The notes under the pieces were generated by a model that saw only the letters and a list, made by a program, of their open reading frames with translations, was not told the origin of the DNA and searched no databases. Made by a program: the position numbers and the translations under genes. Below, in pieces: positions 42,261 through 50,328 of a stretch of DNA of 64,000 bases. Location: positions 3,309,981-3,373,980 of the forward strand of contig NZ_CP014480.1 in assembly GCF_001580365.1 (NCBI RefSeq), written 5' to 3'. Position 1 is the stretch's first letter. Each line of letters begins with the position of its first letter. Source of the DNA: Kocuria turfanensis. Its GTDB lineage: Bacteria > Actinomycetota > Actinomycetes > Actinomycetales > Micrococcaceae.

Positions 42261-43694
42261 ATGGTCTCCACCCCCGCCCGCCGCCGCACTCCGCGCCCCC
42301 GCGTGCCCGCGCGGTGGACGGCCGCGGCGGCCGTGTGCGCCGTGGCCGGCACCGCAGCGGCCGGCACCGCCGTGGCGGGGCCGGTCCATGCCCGGCCGCC
42401 GGCCCCGGCCCCCAGCATCCCGATCGAGGACCCCGTCAGCCCGGCGCCCGGCGAGACCCCCGCCCCGGACACCTCGCGGATCGCCGAGGACGGCATCCGC
42501 TCCCTGCAGTACTGGCTGGACGAGTACGGGGTGCGCGAGGCCTGGAAGGAGTCGACGGGCGAGGGCGCCCGGATCGCGGTCATCGACACGGGGGTGGACG
42601 GCTCCCACCAGGACCTGGAGGGCGCCGTCGTCGGCGGCACCGACGTCTCGGGCGGGGGCGCCGCCGACGGCCAGGAGGGCCTCGGCACGGAGCCCGAGCA
42701 CGGGACCCTCGTGGCCTCCGTGGCCGCGGGCCGCGGCCACGTGGCCCCGGGCGGGCGCGACGACGCCGGACCGGGCCGCCCCGCCGGCGTGGTCGGGGTG
42801 GCTCCCGACGCCGAGGTGCTCGCCGTGTCCACGTGGCTGGGCGGGGAGACCTCGGAGGTCCGCAGCGTGGACGAGCAGCTCCCGGACGCCGTCCGGTGGG
42901 CCGTGGACCAGGGCGCGGACGTCATCAACATGTCCGTGGGCTCCAACACCACCTCCTGGCCCGAGAGCTGGGACGAGGCGTTCCTCTACGCCGAGGAGAA
43001 GGACGTGCTGATCGTCGCCTCCGCGGGCAACCGGGGTTCTGGGCTCGTCCAGGTGGGCGCCCCGGCCACCATCCCCGGAGTGCTCACGGTGGGCGGCGTG
43101 GGCCGCACCGGGGAGGCGAGCTGGGAGTCCTCCTCGCAGGGCATCTCCATCGCCGTCGCCGGCCCCTCCGAGGACATGGTGGGCGCCATCCCCGGGGACC
43201 GCTACGCGTCGTGGGCGGGGACCTCCGCGTCCGCACCCGTGGTCGCGGGCACCGCCGCCCTCATCAAGGCGAAGTGGCCCGAGATGAGCTCCGCCCAGGT
43301 CGCCAACCGGATCATCTCCACCGCCCGGGACACCGGGGCCCCGGGCAAGGACCCGCTCTACGGCTACGGGGTGCTCGACGTCGAGGCCGCGCTGACCGAG
43401 GACGTCGCCGAGGTCGGGGCGAACCCGCTGGGCAGCATGCGGCAGTGGGTGCAGGTCCACCGGCGGAGCGTCGGGGCGACGCCCGGGGCCACGCCGGCGG
43501 AGAGCTCCGCACCCGTCACCGAGGAGGTCGAGGCCGAGGTCGCCCCGCCCGAACCGGTGGCCCCGATCGACGAGACGGGCCTGCTGCCCGTGGTGGTGCT
43601 CACAGGGTTCGGGCTGCTCGTCCTGGGCCTGACCGCCGGGGCCGCCGTGCACATCCGCCGCATCGTGCGCGAGGACGCGGACGGCGGAGCCTGA
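42261..43694 (+). CDS. Membrane-anchored subtilisin-like serine protease (mycosin-like)
   Basis: 477 aa. A signal peptide (about residues 1-36, WTAAAAVCAVAGTAAAGTAV) is followed by an S8 domain with the triad Asp in AVIDTGVDGSH, His in EHGTLVAS and Ser in GTSASAPVVAG, with oxyanion Asn in ASAGNRGSG. A linker rich in Ala/Glu/Pro and a C-terminal TM helix (LLPVVVLTGFGLLVLGLTAG) end in a basic tail. The arrangement is that of the type VII mycosins, but no ESX gene is nearby. ATG start with GGAAGGA. Confidence 0.9.
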   Translation: MVSTPARRRTPRPRVPARWTAAAAVCAVAGTAAAGTAVAGPVHARPPAPAPSIPIEDPVSPAPGETPAPDTSRIAEDGIRSLQYWLDEYGVREAWKESTGEGARIAVIDTGVDGSHQDLEGAVVGGTDVSGGGAADGQEGLGTEPEHGTLVASVAAGRGHVAPGGRDDAGPGRPAGVVGVAPDAEVLAVSTWLGGETSEVRSVDEQLPDAVRWAVDQGADVINMSVGSNTTSWPESWDEAFLYAEEKDVLIVASAGNRGSGLVQVGAPATIPGVLTVGGVGRTGEASWESSSQGISIAVAGPSEDMVGAIPGDRYASWAGTSASAPVVAGTAALIKAKWPEMSSAQVANRIISTARDTGAPGKDPLYGYGVLDVEAALTEDVAEVGANPLGSMRQWVQVHRRSVGATPGATPAESSAPVTEEVEAEVAPPEPVAPIDETGLLPVVVLTGFGLLVLGLTAGAAVHIRRIVREDADGGA

Positions 43695-43767
43695 GCCGGT
43701 GCCGCGGCCGCTCCCGGACACGGTGCCGGGCCTCCTGCCGGGGACCCGGGGCCGACAGCTTTCTGAG

Positions 43768-43773
43768 TAGACT
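43768..43773 (+). promoter_or_regulatory. -10 box for leaderless ndh
   Basis: TAGACT ends 7 nt before the ATG at 43781. No Shine-Dalgarno sequence is present. Confidence 0.55.
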
Positions 43774-43780
43774 CGGGGGC

Positions 43781-45190
43781 ATGTCTTTCACTCAACTGGC
43801 CAAGGATCGTCCGCGCCTTCTGATCGTCGGCGGAGGCTACGTCGGCTTCACCGTGGCGCAGGAACTGCAGAAGCGGATCAAGGACTCCGGCGGGGTCGTG
43901 ACCGTCGTCGACCCCAACCCGTACATGACCTACCTGCCCTTCCTCCCGGAGGTGGCCGCCGGCAACATCGAGGGCCGCCACGCCGTGGTCCCGCACCGTC
44001 AGCACCTGCGTGACTGCGAGCTCGTCGGCGGGCGCGTGATCGGCGTCGACCACGCCAACCGCACCGCGACCGTCCAGGGCGTCGACGAGGGCGAGACCTT
44101 CGAGCTCGCCTACGACGAGATCGTGATCTCCGGTGGGTCCGTCACCCGCGCCTTCCCGATCGAGGGCCTCGCCGAGAACGGCATCGGCCTGAAGTCCATC
44201 GAGGAGGCCGTGGGGCTGCGCGACTGGGTCCTCGAGCGCATCGAGTTCGCATCCCTGACCTCCGACGAGGACGAGCGCCGCCGCGCACTGACCTTCGTCG
44301 TGGTCGGCGGCGGGTACGCCGGCACGGAGGGCCTCGCCGAGATCGAGGACATGGCCCGCACCGCCGTGGAGCGCAACGACCGCCTGCAGCCGTCCGACCT
44401 GCGCTTCGTGCTGATCGAGGCCATGGGCCGGATCATGCCGGAGGTCTCCGAGGAGCGGGCCGAGAAGGTCGTGGCCCACCTGCGCAGCCGTGGCATCGAG
44501 GTGCTGCTCAACACATCCCTCGACTCCGCCGTGGACAAGCACCTGAAGCTGATCAACATGCAGGACAAGTCCCCGGCCGGCGAGATCGACACGGACACCC
44601 TCGTCTGGACCGCCGGCGTGCAGGCCAACCCCCTGGTGAAGAACACCGACTTCCCGCTGGACCAGCGCGGGCGCGTGCGTGCCGGGGCCGACCTGCGGAT
44701 CACCGGCGACGACGGGCCCCTCGAGGGCGCCTGGGCCGCCGGCGACGTCGCGGCCGTCCCGGACCTGACCGGCGGCGGCGTCGGCGGGTTCTGCGTGCCG
44801 AACGCCCAGCACGCCGTGCGCCAGGCCCGCGTCCTGGCCAAGAACGTCCTGGCCGCCCGCGCGGGCAAGCCGCTGGAGGACTACTACCACGAGAACCTCG
44901 GCGCCGTGGCCGGCCTGGGCCTGTACAAGGGCGTGGCCAGCATCAAGAACCTGCCCGGCATCAAGGGCAACGGGGTCGAGTTCTCCGGCTTCCCGGCCTG
45001 GATGATGCACCGCCTCTACCACGGCTATGCGATCCCCACCGTGGAGCGCAAGGCACGGGTGTTCTCCGAGTACGTGCTCAACGCCGTGTTCGGCCGCGAC
45101 ACCGCGCCGATCCGGCACGCGCGCGAGCCCCGGCTGAACTTCCAGGAGGCCACCGGCACCGCCCCGGCCACGAGCAAGGCCAGCCTCTGA
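43781..45190 (+). CDS. ndh: Type II NADH dehydrogenase
   Basis: 469-aa non-proton-pumping NADH:menaquinone oxidoreductase at the inner face of the membrane. The FAD site is LLIVGGGYVGF near residue 13, the NAD site VVVGGGYAGTEGLAEI near residue 178 and the second FAD motif WAAGDVAAVPD near residue 325. The C-terminal region WMMHRLYHGYAIPTVERKAR is typical of membrane-associated NDH-2. The leaderless start follows TAGACT by 7 nt. It feeds the same quinone pool as the sdh complex. Confidence 0.93.
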   Translation: MSFTQLAKDRPRLLIVGGGYVGFTVAQELQKRIKDSGGVVTVVDPNPYMTYLPFLPEVAAGNIEGRHAVVPHRQHLRDCELVGGRVIGVDHANRTATVQGVDEGETFELAYDEIVISGGSVTRAFPIEGLAENGIGLKSIEEAVGLRDWVLERIEFASLTSDEDERRRALTFVVVGGGYAGTEGLAEIEDMARTAVERNDRLQPSDLRFVLIEAMGRIMPEVSEERAEKVVAHLRSRGIEVLLNTSLDSAVDKHLKLINMQDKSPAGEIDTDTLVWTAGVQANPLVKNTDFPLDQRGRVRAGADLRITGDDGPLEGAWAAGDVAAVPDLTGGGVGGFCVPNAQHAVRQARVLAKNVLAARAGKPLEDYYHENLGAVAGLGLYKGVASIKNLPGIKGNGVEFSGFPAWMMHRLYHGYAIPTVERKARVFSEYVLNAVFGRDTAPIRHAREPRLNFQEATGTAPATSKASL

Positions 45191-45206
45191 CACCACCGTC
45201 CGACCC

Positions 45207-45247
45207 GCTCGACCCCGCCCCGGCACCGCCCGGCAGCGGGGTCGAGC
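45207..45247 (+). terminator. Terminator after ndh
   Basis: 12-bp stem GCTCGACCCCGC/GCGGGGTCGAGC with a 17-nt loop, 16 bp after the ndh stop. Confidence 0.65.
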
Positions 45248-45301
45248 CGTTCCCGGGACCGGCCCGGCCGGCGGGGGATGGTCCGCAAAGCGCACGCCTC
45301 C

Positions 45302-45330
45302 TTGTGGGCGTGCGCCGCGTTCCCTAGGCT
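45302..45330 (+). promoter_or_regulatory. Promoter of STAS-like gene A
   Basis: TTGTGG - 17 bp - TAGGCT. The inverted paralogue B has the same layout (TTGTGA - 18 bp - TAGGCT), which supports both. Confidence 0.65.
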
Positions 45331-45386
45331 GACGCGACCGCAGGACACCGTCTCGCGGCGACCGCACGCGAAGAAGGGTGCACCCC

Positions 45387-45731
45387 ATGGACCACCACGT
45401 CTCCGTCCTCGTCCAGGTCGACCGGCAGAGCGCCGCCGTGCGCCTGGTCGTCAGCGGATGCCTGACCGAGCACAACCACCAGGCCGTGCGTCCGCTCGTC
45501 CTCCGGGCGCGCACCCTGTTCCCTCCGGCGAACGTCATGGTGGACCTGACCTGCGCCGACCACGTGGAGGCCTCCGCGGTGGACCTGCTGCGCTGGTCCC
45601 TCGACGAGGACGCCATGCTGGAGCAGATCGGCCCGGTGGAGCTCGTGCTCCCGGATCCGCTGCCCGAGCACCGGCCCGCACCGTACGGCGGGCGCCGCGG
45701 CCGGGACGCGGTGTCCGGACTCGCGGCCTGA
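45387..45731 (+). CDS. STAS-like 114-aa protein, paralogue A
   Basis: Small soluble protein, about half identical without gaps to the equally long protein encoded convergently at 45809-46153. The pattern VRLVVSGCLTEHNHQAVRPL ... VMVDLTCADHVEASAVDLL resembles a STAS domain (anti-sigma factor antagonist), with EASA where the phosphorylatable D-S-S-G loop normally lies; one Ser is kept. Function unknown: regulation by partner switching is possible, but no kinase/anti-sigma gene is near. Start: ATG with GAAGGG at 8-nt spacing; GTG at 45378 is less likely. Confidence 0.75.
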   Translation: MDHHVSVLVQVDRQSAAVRLVVSGCLTEHNHQAVRPLVLRARTLFPPANVMVDLTCADHVEASAVDLLRWSLDEDAMLEQIGPVELVLPDPLPEHRPAPYGGRRGRDAVSGLAA

Positions 45732-45808
45732 GCAGGTCCCTCGCCGACCAGGACGTCCGCGAGCTGGGCGGCTGAGCAGGCCGCGGCCTGGCCAGCGCGC
45801 CGGCCGGT

Positions 45809-46153
45809 TCAGGCGGCGAGCCATCCGGGAGCCCGCAGATGGCGGGTCATCCGTGCGGGCGCCTCCGGGTGCTCCGGCAGCGCGCACGAGAGCAGCAGCT
45901 CCACCGGGCTCGTCCCCTCCAGCGTGGGGTCGTGGTCGACCGCGGTGCGCAGTTGCCCGACCGCGCTCCCCTCGACGTGCTCGGCGGCGGTGAGGTCCAC
46001 GCTGACCGTCACCGGCGGGATCAGGGTCCGGGCTCGGCGGATGAGCGGGTGCAGGGCGTGCTGATTGGCCTCGGTCAGGCAGCCGGTCACCAGCAGCCGC
46101 ACGTAGCGGCCGTCGAGGTCCACCTGGACGAGGACGGAGAGCTTGTGGTCCAT
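45809..46153 (-). CDS. STAS-like 114-aa protein, paralogue B
   Basis: Paralogue of the protein at 45387-45731 in tail-to-tail orientation. It shares the N-terminus MDH..SVLVQVD, the core GCLTE, PLxxRARTL, VDLT and HVExSAV, the same length and near-identical upstream DNA (GCGAAGAAGG ... CCATGGACCAC). Shared sequence extends through the leader to the promoter, so the pair is a duplicated, inverted unit. STAS-like pattern as in A, with EGSA in the phospho-loop. Start: ATG with GAAGGA at 7-nt spacing. An IS3-type element sits 6 bp upstream of its -35 box. Confidence 0.75.
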   Translation of the reverse strand: MDHKLSVLVQVDLDGRYVRLLVTGCLTEANQHALHPLIRRARTLIPPVTVSVDLTAAEHVEGSAVGQLRTAVDHDPTLEGTSPVELLLSCALPEHPEAPARMTRHLRAPGWLAA

Positions 46154-46206
46154 GGGAGCATCCTTCTTCGCATGCATTCCGGCGGCCACCTGCTGGACCG
46201 CTGCTC

Positions 46207-46236
46207 AGCCTAGGCAGCGTGCGGCGGTCGTCACAA
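46207..46236 (-). promoter_or_regulatory. Promoter of STAS-like gene B
   Basis: On the minus strand TTGTGA (46231-46236), 18 bp, TAGGCT (46207-46212). It matches the promoter of paralogue A. Confidence 0.65.
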
Positions 46237-46239
46237 GCA

Positions 46240-46242
46240 GTC
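46240..46242. repeat. Target duplication of the IS3-type element (left copy)
   Basis: GTC directly before the element, matched by GTC at 47508-47510 after it. A 3-bp duplication is usual for IS3. Confidence 0.65.
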
Positions 46243-46283
46243 TGACCTGCCCCACGGTTCGCTTACCCCGTGCGGTCTGAAGA

Positions 46284-47144
46284 TCAGGCAGGAATGGATG
46301 GTGATTCGTAGCGTAGTTCGTGGGTGACCGGGGACTCGTAGTTCAGCTGTGAGTGACGCCGTTGCCGGTTGTAGAAGATCTCGATGTACTCGAAGATCGC
46401 GTTGGCCAGATCGATCCGGGTGCGCCACTTCTTCCGGTTGAGCAGCTCGATCTGCATGGAGGACCAAAAGGATTCCATCATCGCGTTGTCGTAGCCATCC
46501 CCGATCGTCCCGAATGAGGGCATCAGGCCCGCCTCCCGGATGCGGCGGGTGAAGGCCCAGGAGGTGAACTGCACGCCGTGATCGGCGTGCACGATCCCGC
46601 CCGGCGCCGGTCGACGGTTCTTGATCGCCATGTCCAGGGCGTTGACCACCAGGGAGGAGTCCTGGTGGTTGTCGATGGACCAGCCGACGATCCGGCGGGA
46701 GAAGGCGTCCAGCACCGCGCAGCAGTAGATTTTGCCTTCTCTGGTGGGGTGCTCGGTGATGTCCGTGACCCATAGTTCATTGGGCGCCAGCCGGTGGAAC
46801 TTCCGGTGCACCAGGTCATCGGCGGTGGCCACGCCCTTGAGTTTCTTCACCTTGGCCGGGCCCGGTAGCCCGGCGATCCCCGCGAGACTCATCAGCACGG
46901 CCACCAGGTTCTCACTGACCACCACGTCCATGCCGCGGGTGAGCTCTGCGTGGACCCGCCGGGAGCCGTAGGTGCCGCGGGAGGCGGTATGCACTTCCCG
47001 GATCAGCCCCGTGAGCCACTGCCGGCGCATTGCCGTGGGCGACAGCGGCCGATTCTTGTACTGGTAGTAGCCGGGACTGCTCACCCCGAGCAGCCGGCAG
47101 CAGACCTTGACGGGGTGCCCGGCGTCGACGAGCTCATCGATCAC
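46284..47144 (-). CDS. IS3-family transposase OrfB (DDE integrase domain)
   Basis: 286 aa. An N-terminal HTH_21-like region (CCRLLGVSSPGYYQYKNRP) is followed by an rve integrase core with the DDE triad: Asp in ELWVTDITEH, Asp in IVHADHGVQFTS and Glu in NAMMESFWSSMQIELL. It can start at a GTG overlapping the orfA stop (GTGA), but in IS3 elements the active product is normally the OrfAB fusion made by -1 frameshifting. Confidence 0.93.
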   Translation of the reverse strand: MIDELVDAGHPVKVCCRLLGVSSPGYYQYKNRPLSPTAMRRQWLTGLIREVHTASRGTYGSRRVHAELTRGMDVVVSENLVAVLMSLAGIAGLPGPAKVKKLKGVATADDLVHRKFHRLAPNELWVTDITEHPTREGKIYCCAVLDAFSRRIVGWSIDNHQDSSLVVNALDMAIKNRRPAPGGIVHADHGVQFTSWAFTRRIREAGLMPSFGTIGDGYDNAMMESFWSSMQIELLNRKKWRTRIDLANAIFEYIEIFYNRQRRHSQLNYESPVTHELRYESPSIPA

Positions 47145-47437
47145 CGGATGAATCCTTTTGGGGCGGGACGGTCCTCCCCGAGCAGCTTCGTGGCGCGCTT
47201 AAGGATCTCGACCTCGGCCTCGAGGGCCCGGATGCGTTTCTTCGCCTTGGCCAGCTCCGCCGACTCATGGGTGGTGAGCCCGGGCCGTTCGCCGCGGTCA
47301 ATCTGGTCCTGGCGAACCCAGTTGTGCAGCGCACCGGTGCTGATGCCCAGCTCGGCGGCGGTGGCGGTGATGGTCTTGCCGGCCCGTACGAGGGCGACGG
47401 CACGAAGACGGAACTCTGCAGGAAAGGGGCGTGGCAT
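47141..47437 (-). CDS. IS3-family transposase OrfA (helix-turn-helix)
   Basis: 98 aa. HTH region FRLRAVALVRAGKTITATAAELGISTGALHNWV (in part: AAELGISTGALHNWV), then a leucine-zipper-like coiled coil AKAKKRIRALEAEVEILKRA. The run CAAAAG (plus 47155-47160) near its end allows a -1 slip from AAA to AAA, joining KRIHPVIDEL of OrfB in frame. Confidence 0.92.
   Translation of the reverse strand: MPRPFPAEFRLRAVALVRAGKTITATAAELGISTGALHNWVRQDQIDRGERPGLTTHESAELAKAKKRIRALEAEVEILKRATKLLGEDRPAPKGFIR
47155..47160 (-). other. Programmed -1 frameshift (slippery) site of the IS3-type element
   Basis: Minus-strand CAAAAG. The orfA codon AAA (47156-47158) can re-pair at AAA (47157-47159) in the orfB frame. A4G is the common IS3 slippery motif. 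Confidence 0.6.
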
Positions 47438-47719
47438 GGTCGGGGCCTCTCAATGAGATGCGCCGATCTTCACACCTACAGGGGTAAGCAGGCCATAGGG
47501 CAGGTCAGTCTGTCCACAAAACGCCGGACAGACCGCCTGCGAGCCGTCGCGCCGAACGGGCTGCGCGTGCGGCGGTTCCCGCGCGCCACAACGACCGGTG
47601 CCCACGGGCGGTCGCGATCGGCCGGCGGCGCAGCCCCGGTCGTGAGCGGCGTGCCGCCGCGGTCCGGCGTCCTGGCCCCGGGCCGTTCGCCGGTGCCCGT
47701 CCCGGCCCGGTCACCGGCG

Positions 47720-47725
47720 ACTAGG
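47720..47725. repeat. Target duplication of the IS481-type element (left copy)
   Basis: ACTAGG before the element, repeated as 48842-48847 after it. It fits the N-CTAG-N target described for IS481. Confidence 0.8.
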
Positions 47726-48841
47726 TGTTGCGGGGCATGAGGTTCTTGGCGCGGGTGCGGCGCTGAGATGAGGAACGGGCTCCTCGCTTCAGGATGGAAG
47801 TTCCTACACCAACATCCGCGCGAGAGAGCCCGTTCATGACCCACCGTAATGCACCCCTGACCCCCACCGGCCGGCTGCGCATGGTCCACCGTCACCTCCA
47901 CGACGGCATCCCGAAAGCCCATGTGGCGACCGAGTTCCGGGTCAGCCGTCCCACGGTGGCCACCTGGGTGGCCCGCTACCTCGCAGCGGGTGAGGCGGGG
48001 TTGGTCGATCATCCCTCGACTCCGCGGCGCAGCCCTCAGCGCACCCCTGCGGCGGTCGTGGAGCTCATCGAGTCCCTGCGCCGGGACCGGAAGTGGTCGG
48101 CCCGGCGCATCCACCGCCACCTGCTGGATCTGGGGCACCGCCTGCACCTGCGCACCGTGGGCCGCTGGCTGTCCCGGCTGGGCATCTCTCGGCTGCGCGA
48201 CCTCACTCCGGACGGGGACGACCTGCGGCGCCCGCCGCGGCGGATCCGTGCGGGGTGGCCAGGGCACATGGTGCACCTGGACGTGAAGAAGGTCGGACGG
48301 ATCCCCGACGGCGGCGGCTGGCGGGCCCACGGCCGTGGCAGCGCTGCTGCCAAGCAGTCCAAGCGTGGTCCCGGGGCGAAGGTCGGCTACACCTACCTGC
48401 ACTCGGCCGTGGACGGGTTCTCAAGGCTGGCCTATACCGAGGCCCTCGAGGACGAGCGGGCGACCACCACGATCGGGTTCTTCTGCCGGGCGAGGGTGTT
48501 CTTCGCCGCCCACGGCATCGACCGGCTGCATCGGGTGGTCACCGACAACGGCGCCAACTACCGGGCGAAAGACTTCACCCGCACGGTGGAGGTCCTCGCC
48601 TCCCGGCATCAGCGGATCCGCCCGTACACCCCGCGCCACAACGGGAAGGTGGAGCGGTTCAACCGGCTGCTCGCCGACGAAGTCCTCTACGCCCGCCCCT
48701 ACGCCAGCGAGCAGGCCCGCCGGGACGCGATCGGGGTGTGGGTCAACCACTTCAACTACCATCGGCCCCACACCGCCTGTGGTGATCAGCCCCCGGTCTC
48801 ACGCACCCCGGCCCGTGCCAATAACGTCATGCCCTCTTACA
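47726..48841 (+). mobile_element. Intact IS481-family insertion sequence (1116 bp)
   Basis: 30-bp terminal inverted repeats (47726-47755 and 48812-48841, 23 of 30 matching) begin TGT and share GGGCATGA, GTT and TTGGC. Flanked by 6-bp ACTAGG duplications. One transposase gene fills it. The transposase stop codon lies outside the element, in the duplicated target. Confidence 0.9.
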
Positions 48842-48846
48842 ACTAG
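47836..48846 (+). CDS. IS481-family transposase
   Basis: 336 aa. An N-terminal HTH (EFRVSRPTVATWVARYLAAG) is followed by a second HTH_29-type region and an rve core with Asp in HMVHLDVKKV, Asp in RVVTDNGANYR and Glu in HNGKVERFNRLL. It ends MPSYN, with the last codon (AAC) spanning the IS end and the TAG stop at 48844-48846 lying in the target duplication. Start: ATG at 47836 (MTHRNAPLTPTGR), the usual IS481 N-terminus. Confidence 0.93.
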   Translation: MTHRNAPLTPTGRLRMVHRHLHDGIPKAHVATEFRVSRPTVATWVARYLAAGEAGLVDHPSTPRRSPQRTPAAVVELIESLRRDRKWSARRIHRHLLDLGHRLHLRTVGRWLSRLGISRLRDLTPDGDDLRRPPRRIRAGWPGHMVHLDVKKVGRIPDGGGWRAHGRGSAAAKQSKRGPGAKVGYTYLHSAVDGFSRLAYTEALEDERATTTIGFFCRARVFFAAHGIDRLHRVVTDNGANYRAKDFTRTVEVLASRHQRIRPYTPRHNGKVERFNRLLADEVLYARPYASEQARRDAIGVWVNHFNYHRPHTACGDQPPVSRTPARANNVMPSYN

Positions 48847-48973
48847 GCTCGGGGAGGAACGGCAGGTTTTCGGGCGCCACGGTGCCCTGCCGATGCCCCC
48901 CGGGTGCGCCGGATCGTGCTCGGAGACCCGGACGACGGGGGCGGAGCCGGGCGCGCCACGAGGAAGGACGACG

Positions 48974-50050
48974 ATGCGGACGACGACGGTGGGGATCATG
49001 GCCGACCCCGGCCTGCCGGAGAAGGTGGCTCGACGGGTCGCGGAGGATCTGCCCGGGGTGCTGTCGGCCCGCTCCGGTCCGGATGTCTCCTGGGAGGTGG
49101 AGGTCAGCCGCGAGACGCTGCCCCTGACCGCGGAGGGCGTCATCCCGCTGCTGGACCGGGCGGGGCAGCTGCGGGAGCGCTACGGCTGGGACGTCGTCGT
49201 CTACCTGACGGATCTGCCCCGCTCCCACGGCGGGGCCCCGATGCTGTGCGAGCTCAGCGCCGAGGCCTCCGCGGCCCTCGTCTCCCTGCCGGCCCTGGGC
49301 CTCGACCACTTCGCGCGGAAGGCGCGCCGGCTGCTGGCCGCGCTGGTCGACGCCCTGCAGGAGGGCACCGCGCAGTGTCCCTCCGCGCCGGAGGTGGTGG
49401 AGGCGCTCGGGCACGGGCAGGTCCGCTGCATGCTGCCGGACGGCGCCGGGGACGTCTCCTACATCGTGCTGCCCGGACGGGTGAACCGGGCGCGGCTGCT
49501 GGCCGGCATGGTGCTGAGCAACCGCCCCGGACGGCTCCTGCCGGCGTTGGCCAGCTGTGTGGCCGCGGCGGCGGCCACCGGCGCCTTCGGCATCTTCTAC
49601 GCCTCCATCTGGAACATGTCCGACGCCCTGCACCCGGCGCGGCTGGCCATGATCAGCGTGGTGGTCACCGCGGCGCTCAGCGGGTGGCTCATCTTCCACA
49701 ACAGCCTGTGGAACCGGAGCAGGGACTCCGACGAGCCCTGGCGGGCCGGGTCGGACAACGCCTCCACCGTCATCACCGTGTGGCTGAGCGTGGCCCTGAT
49801 GTACGCGGTGCTCTGGTGCCTGCTCTTCGGCGTGGCCCTGGCGGTGATCGAGGCCGACTACCTCCAGAGCCAGCTCGGTCACCCGGTCAGCGTCCTCGAC
49901 TACGCGAACCTGTCCTGGCTGGCCGCGTCCCTGGGCACCCTGGCCGGGGCCCTGGGCTCGAACTTCGACAGCGACGAGGCCATCCGCGAAGCGACCTACA
50001 GCCGGCGGGAGCACCAGCGGCGGCAGCTCGCGGACACCTACGACGACTGA
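48974..50050 (+). CDS. Conserved hypothetical membrane protein
   Basis: 358 aa, family not recognised by name. A soluble N-terminal domain of about 170 residues (VGIMADPGLPEKVARRVAED, YLTDLPRSHGGAPMLCEL) precedes four predicted helices (about residues 187-207, 216-236, 265-290 and 310-328) and a basic/acidic tail. ATG start with AGGAAGGA at 4-nt spacing. Its end overlaps the convergent small gene by 13 bp. Confidence 0.78.
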   Translation: MRTTTVGIMADPGLPEKVARRVAEDLPGVLSARSGPDVSWEVEVSRETLPLTAEGVIPLLDRAGQLRERYGWDVVVYLTDLPRSHGGAPMLCELSAEASAALVSLPALGLDHFARKARRLLAALVDALQEGTAQCPSAPEVVEALGHGQVRCMLPDGAGDVSYIVLPGRVNRARLLAGMVLSNRPGRLLPALASCVAAAAATGAFGIFYASIWNMSDALHPARLAMISVVVTAALSGWLIFHNSLWNRSRDSDEPWRAGSDNASTVITVWLSVALMYAVLWCLLFGVALAVIEADYLQSQLGHPVSVLDYANLSWLAASLGTLAGALGSNFDSDEAIREATYSRREHQRRQLADTYDD

Positions 50051-50328
50051 GGCCGGAGCGCGTCCCGGACGCTGTGGGCGGCGTTGATCTCGCGGGCGTC
50101 GAGCTCCACGGTGATCTCCTGGCACCGCTCCAGGGTGAGGGGATGGGCCCCGTCCGGGACGGTGAGGTACTCCTGCTCGAGCTGGCGGGAGACCTTGCTG
50201 TGGAGCACGTGCAGCTCCGTCGCGGCCAGCTCGGTCAGATCCGCCGGGAACGCCGCCTCCGGCGGCAGGTAGGTGCTCGGCGTCGGGTCGCCCGGCACCG
50301 CCGGGTCGTCGCTCAGGCCGTCGCTCAT
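50038..50328 (-). CDS. Small hypothetical protein
   Basis: 96 aa, no family recognised. An acidic/Pro-rich start (MSDGLSDDPAVPGDPTPSTY) precedes a helical part with ELHVLHSKVSRQLEQEYLTV and ELDAREINAAHSVRDAL. Start: ATG at 50328; the open frame continues upstream but with non-coding-like composition. It overlaps the convergent membrane protein gene at its 3' end. Confidence 0.55.
   Translation of the reverse strand: MSDGLSDDPAVPGDPTPSTYLPPEAAFPADLTELAATELHVLHSKVSRQLEQEYLTVPDGAHPLTLERCQEITVELDAREINAAHSVRDALRPQSS

Larger units (their letters stand above)
46243..47507 (-). mobile_element. Intact IS3-family insertion sequence (1265 bp)
   Basis: Bounded by 43-bp imperfect terminal inverted repeats (46243-46285 and 47465-47507, 33 of 43 matching) that start 5'-TGACCTGCCC and share GCTTACCCC and TGAAGATC. 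Flanked by GTC duplications. It contains orfA and orfB with an A4G slippage site. Both frames are complete, so the element looks active or recent. The orfB stop lies inside the left repeat. Confidence 0.9.

Noticed and set aside
43347..43512. Second gene inside the subtilisin C-terminal region
   Set aside because: Only Arg/Pro-rich shadow frames occur; the S8 protease frame explains the segment.
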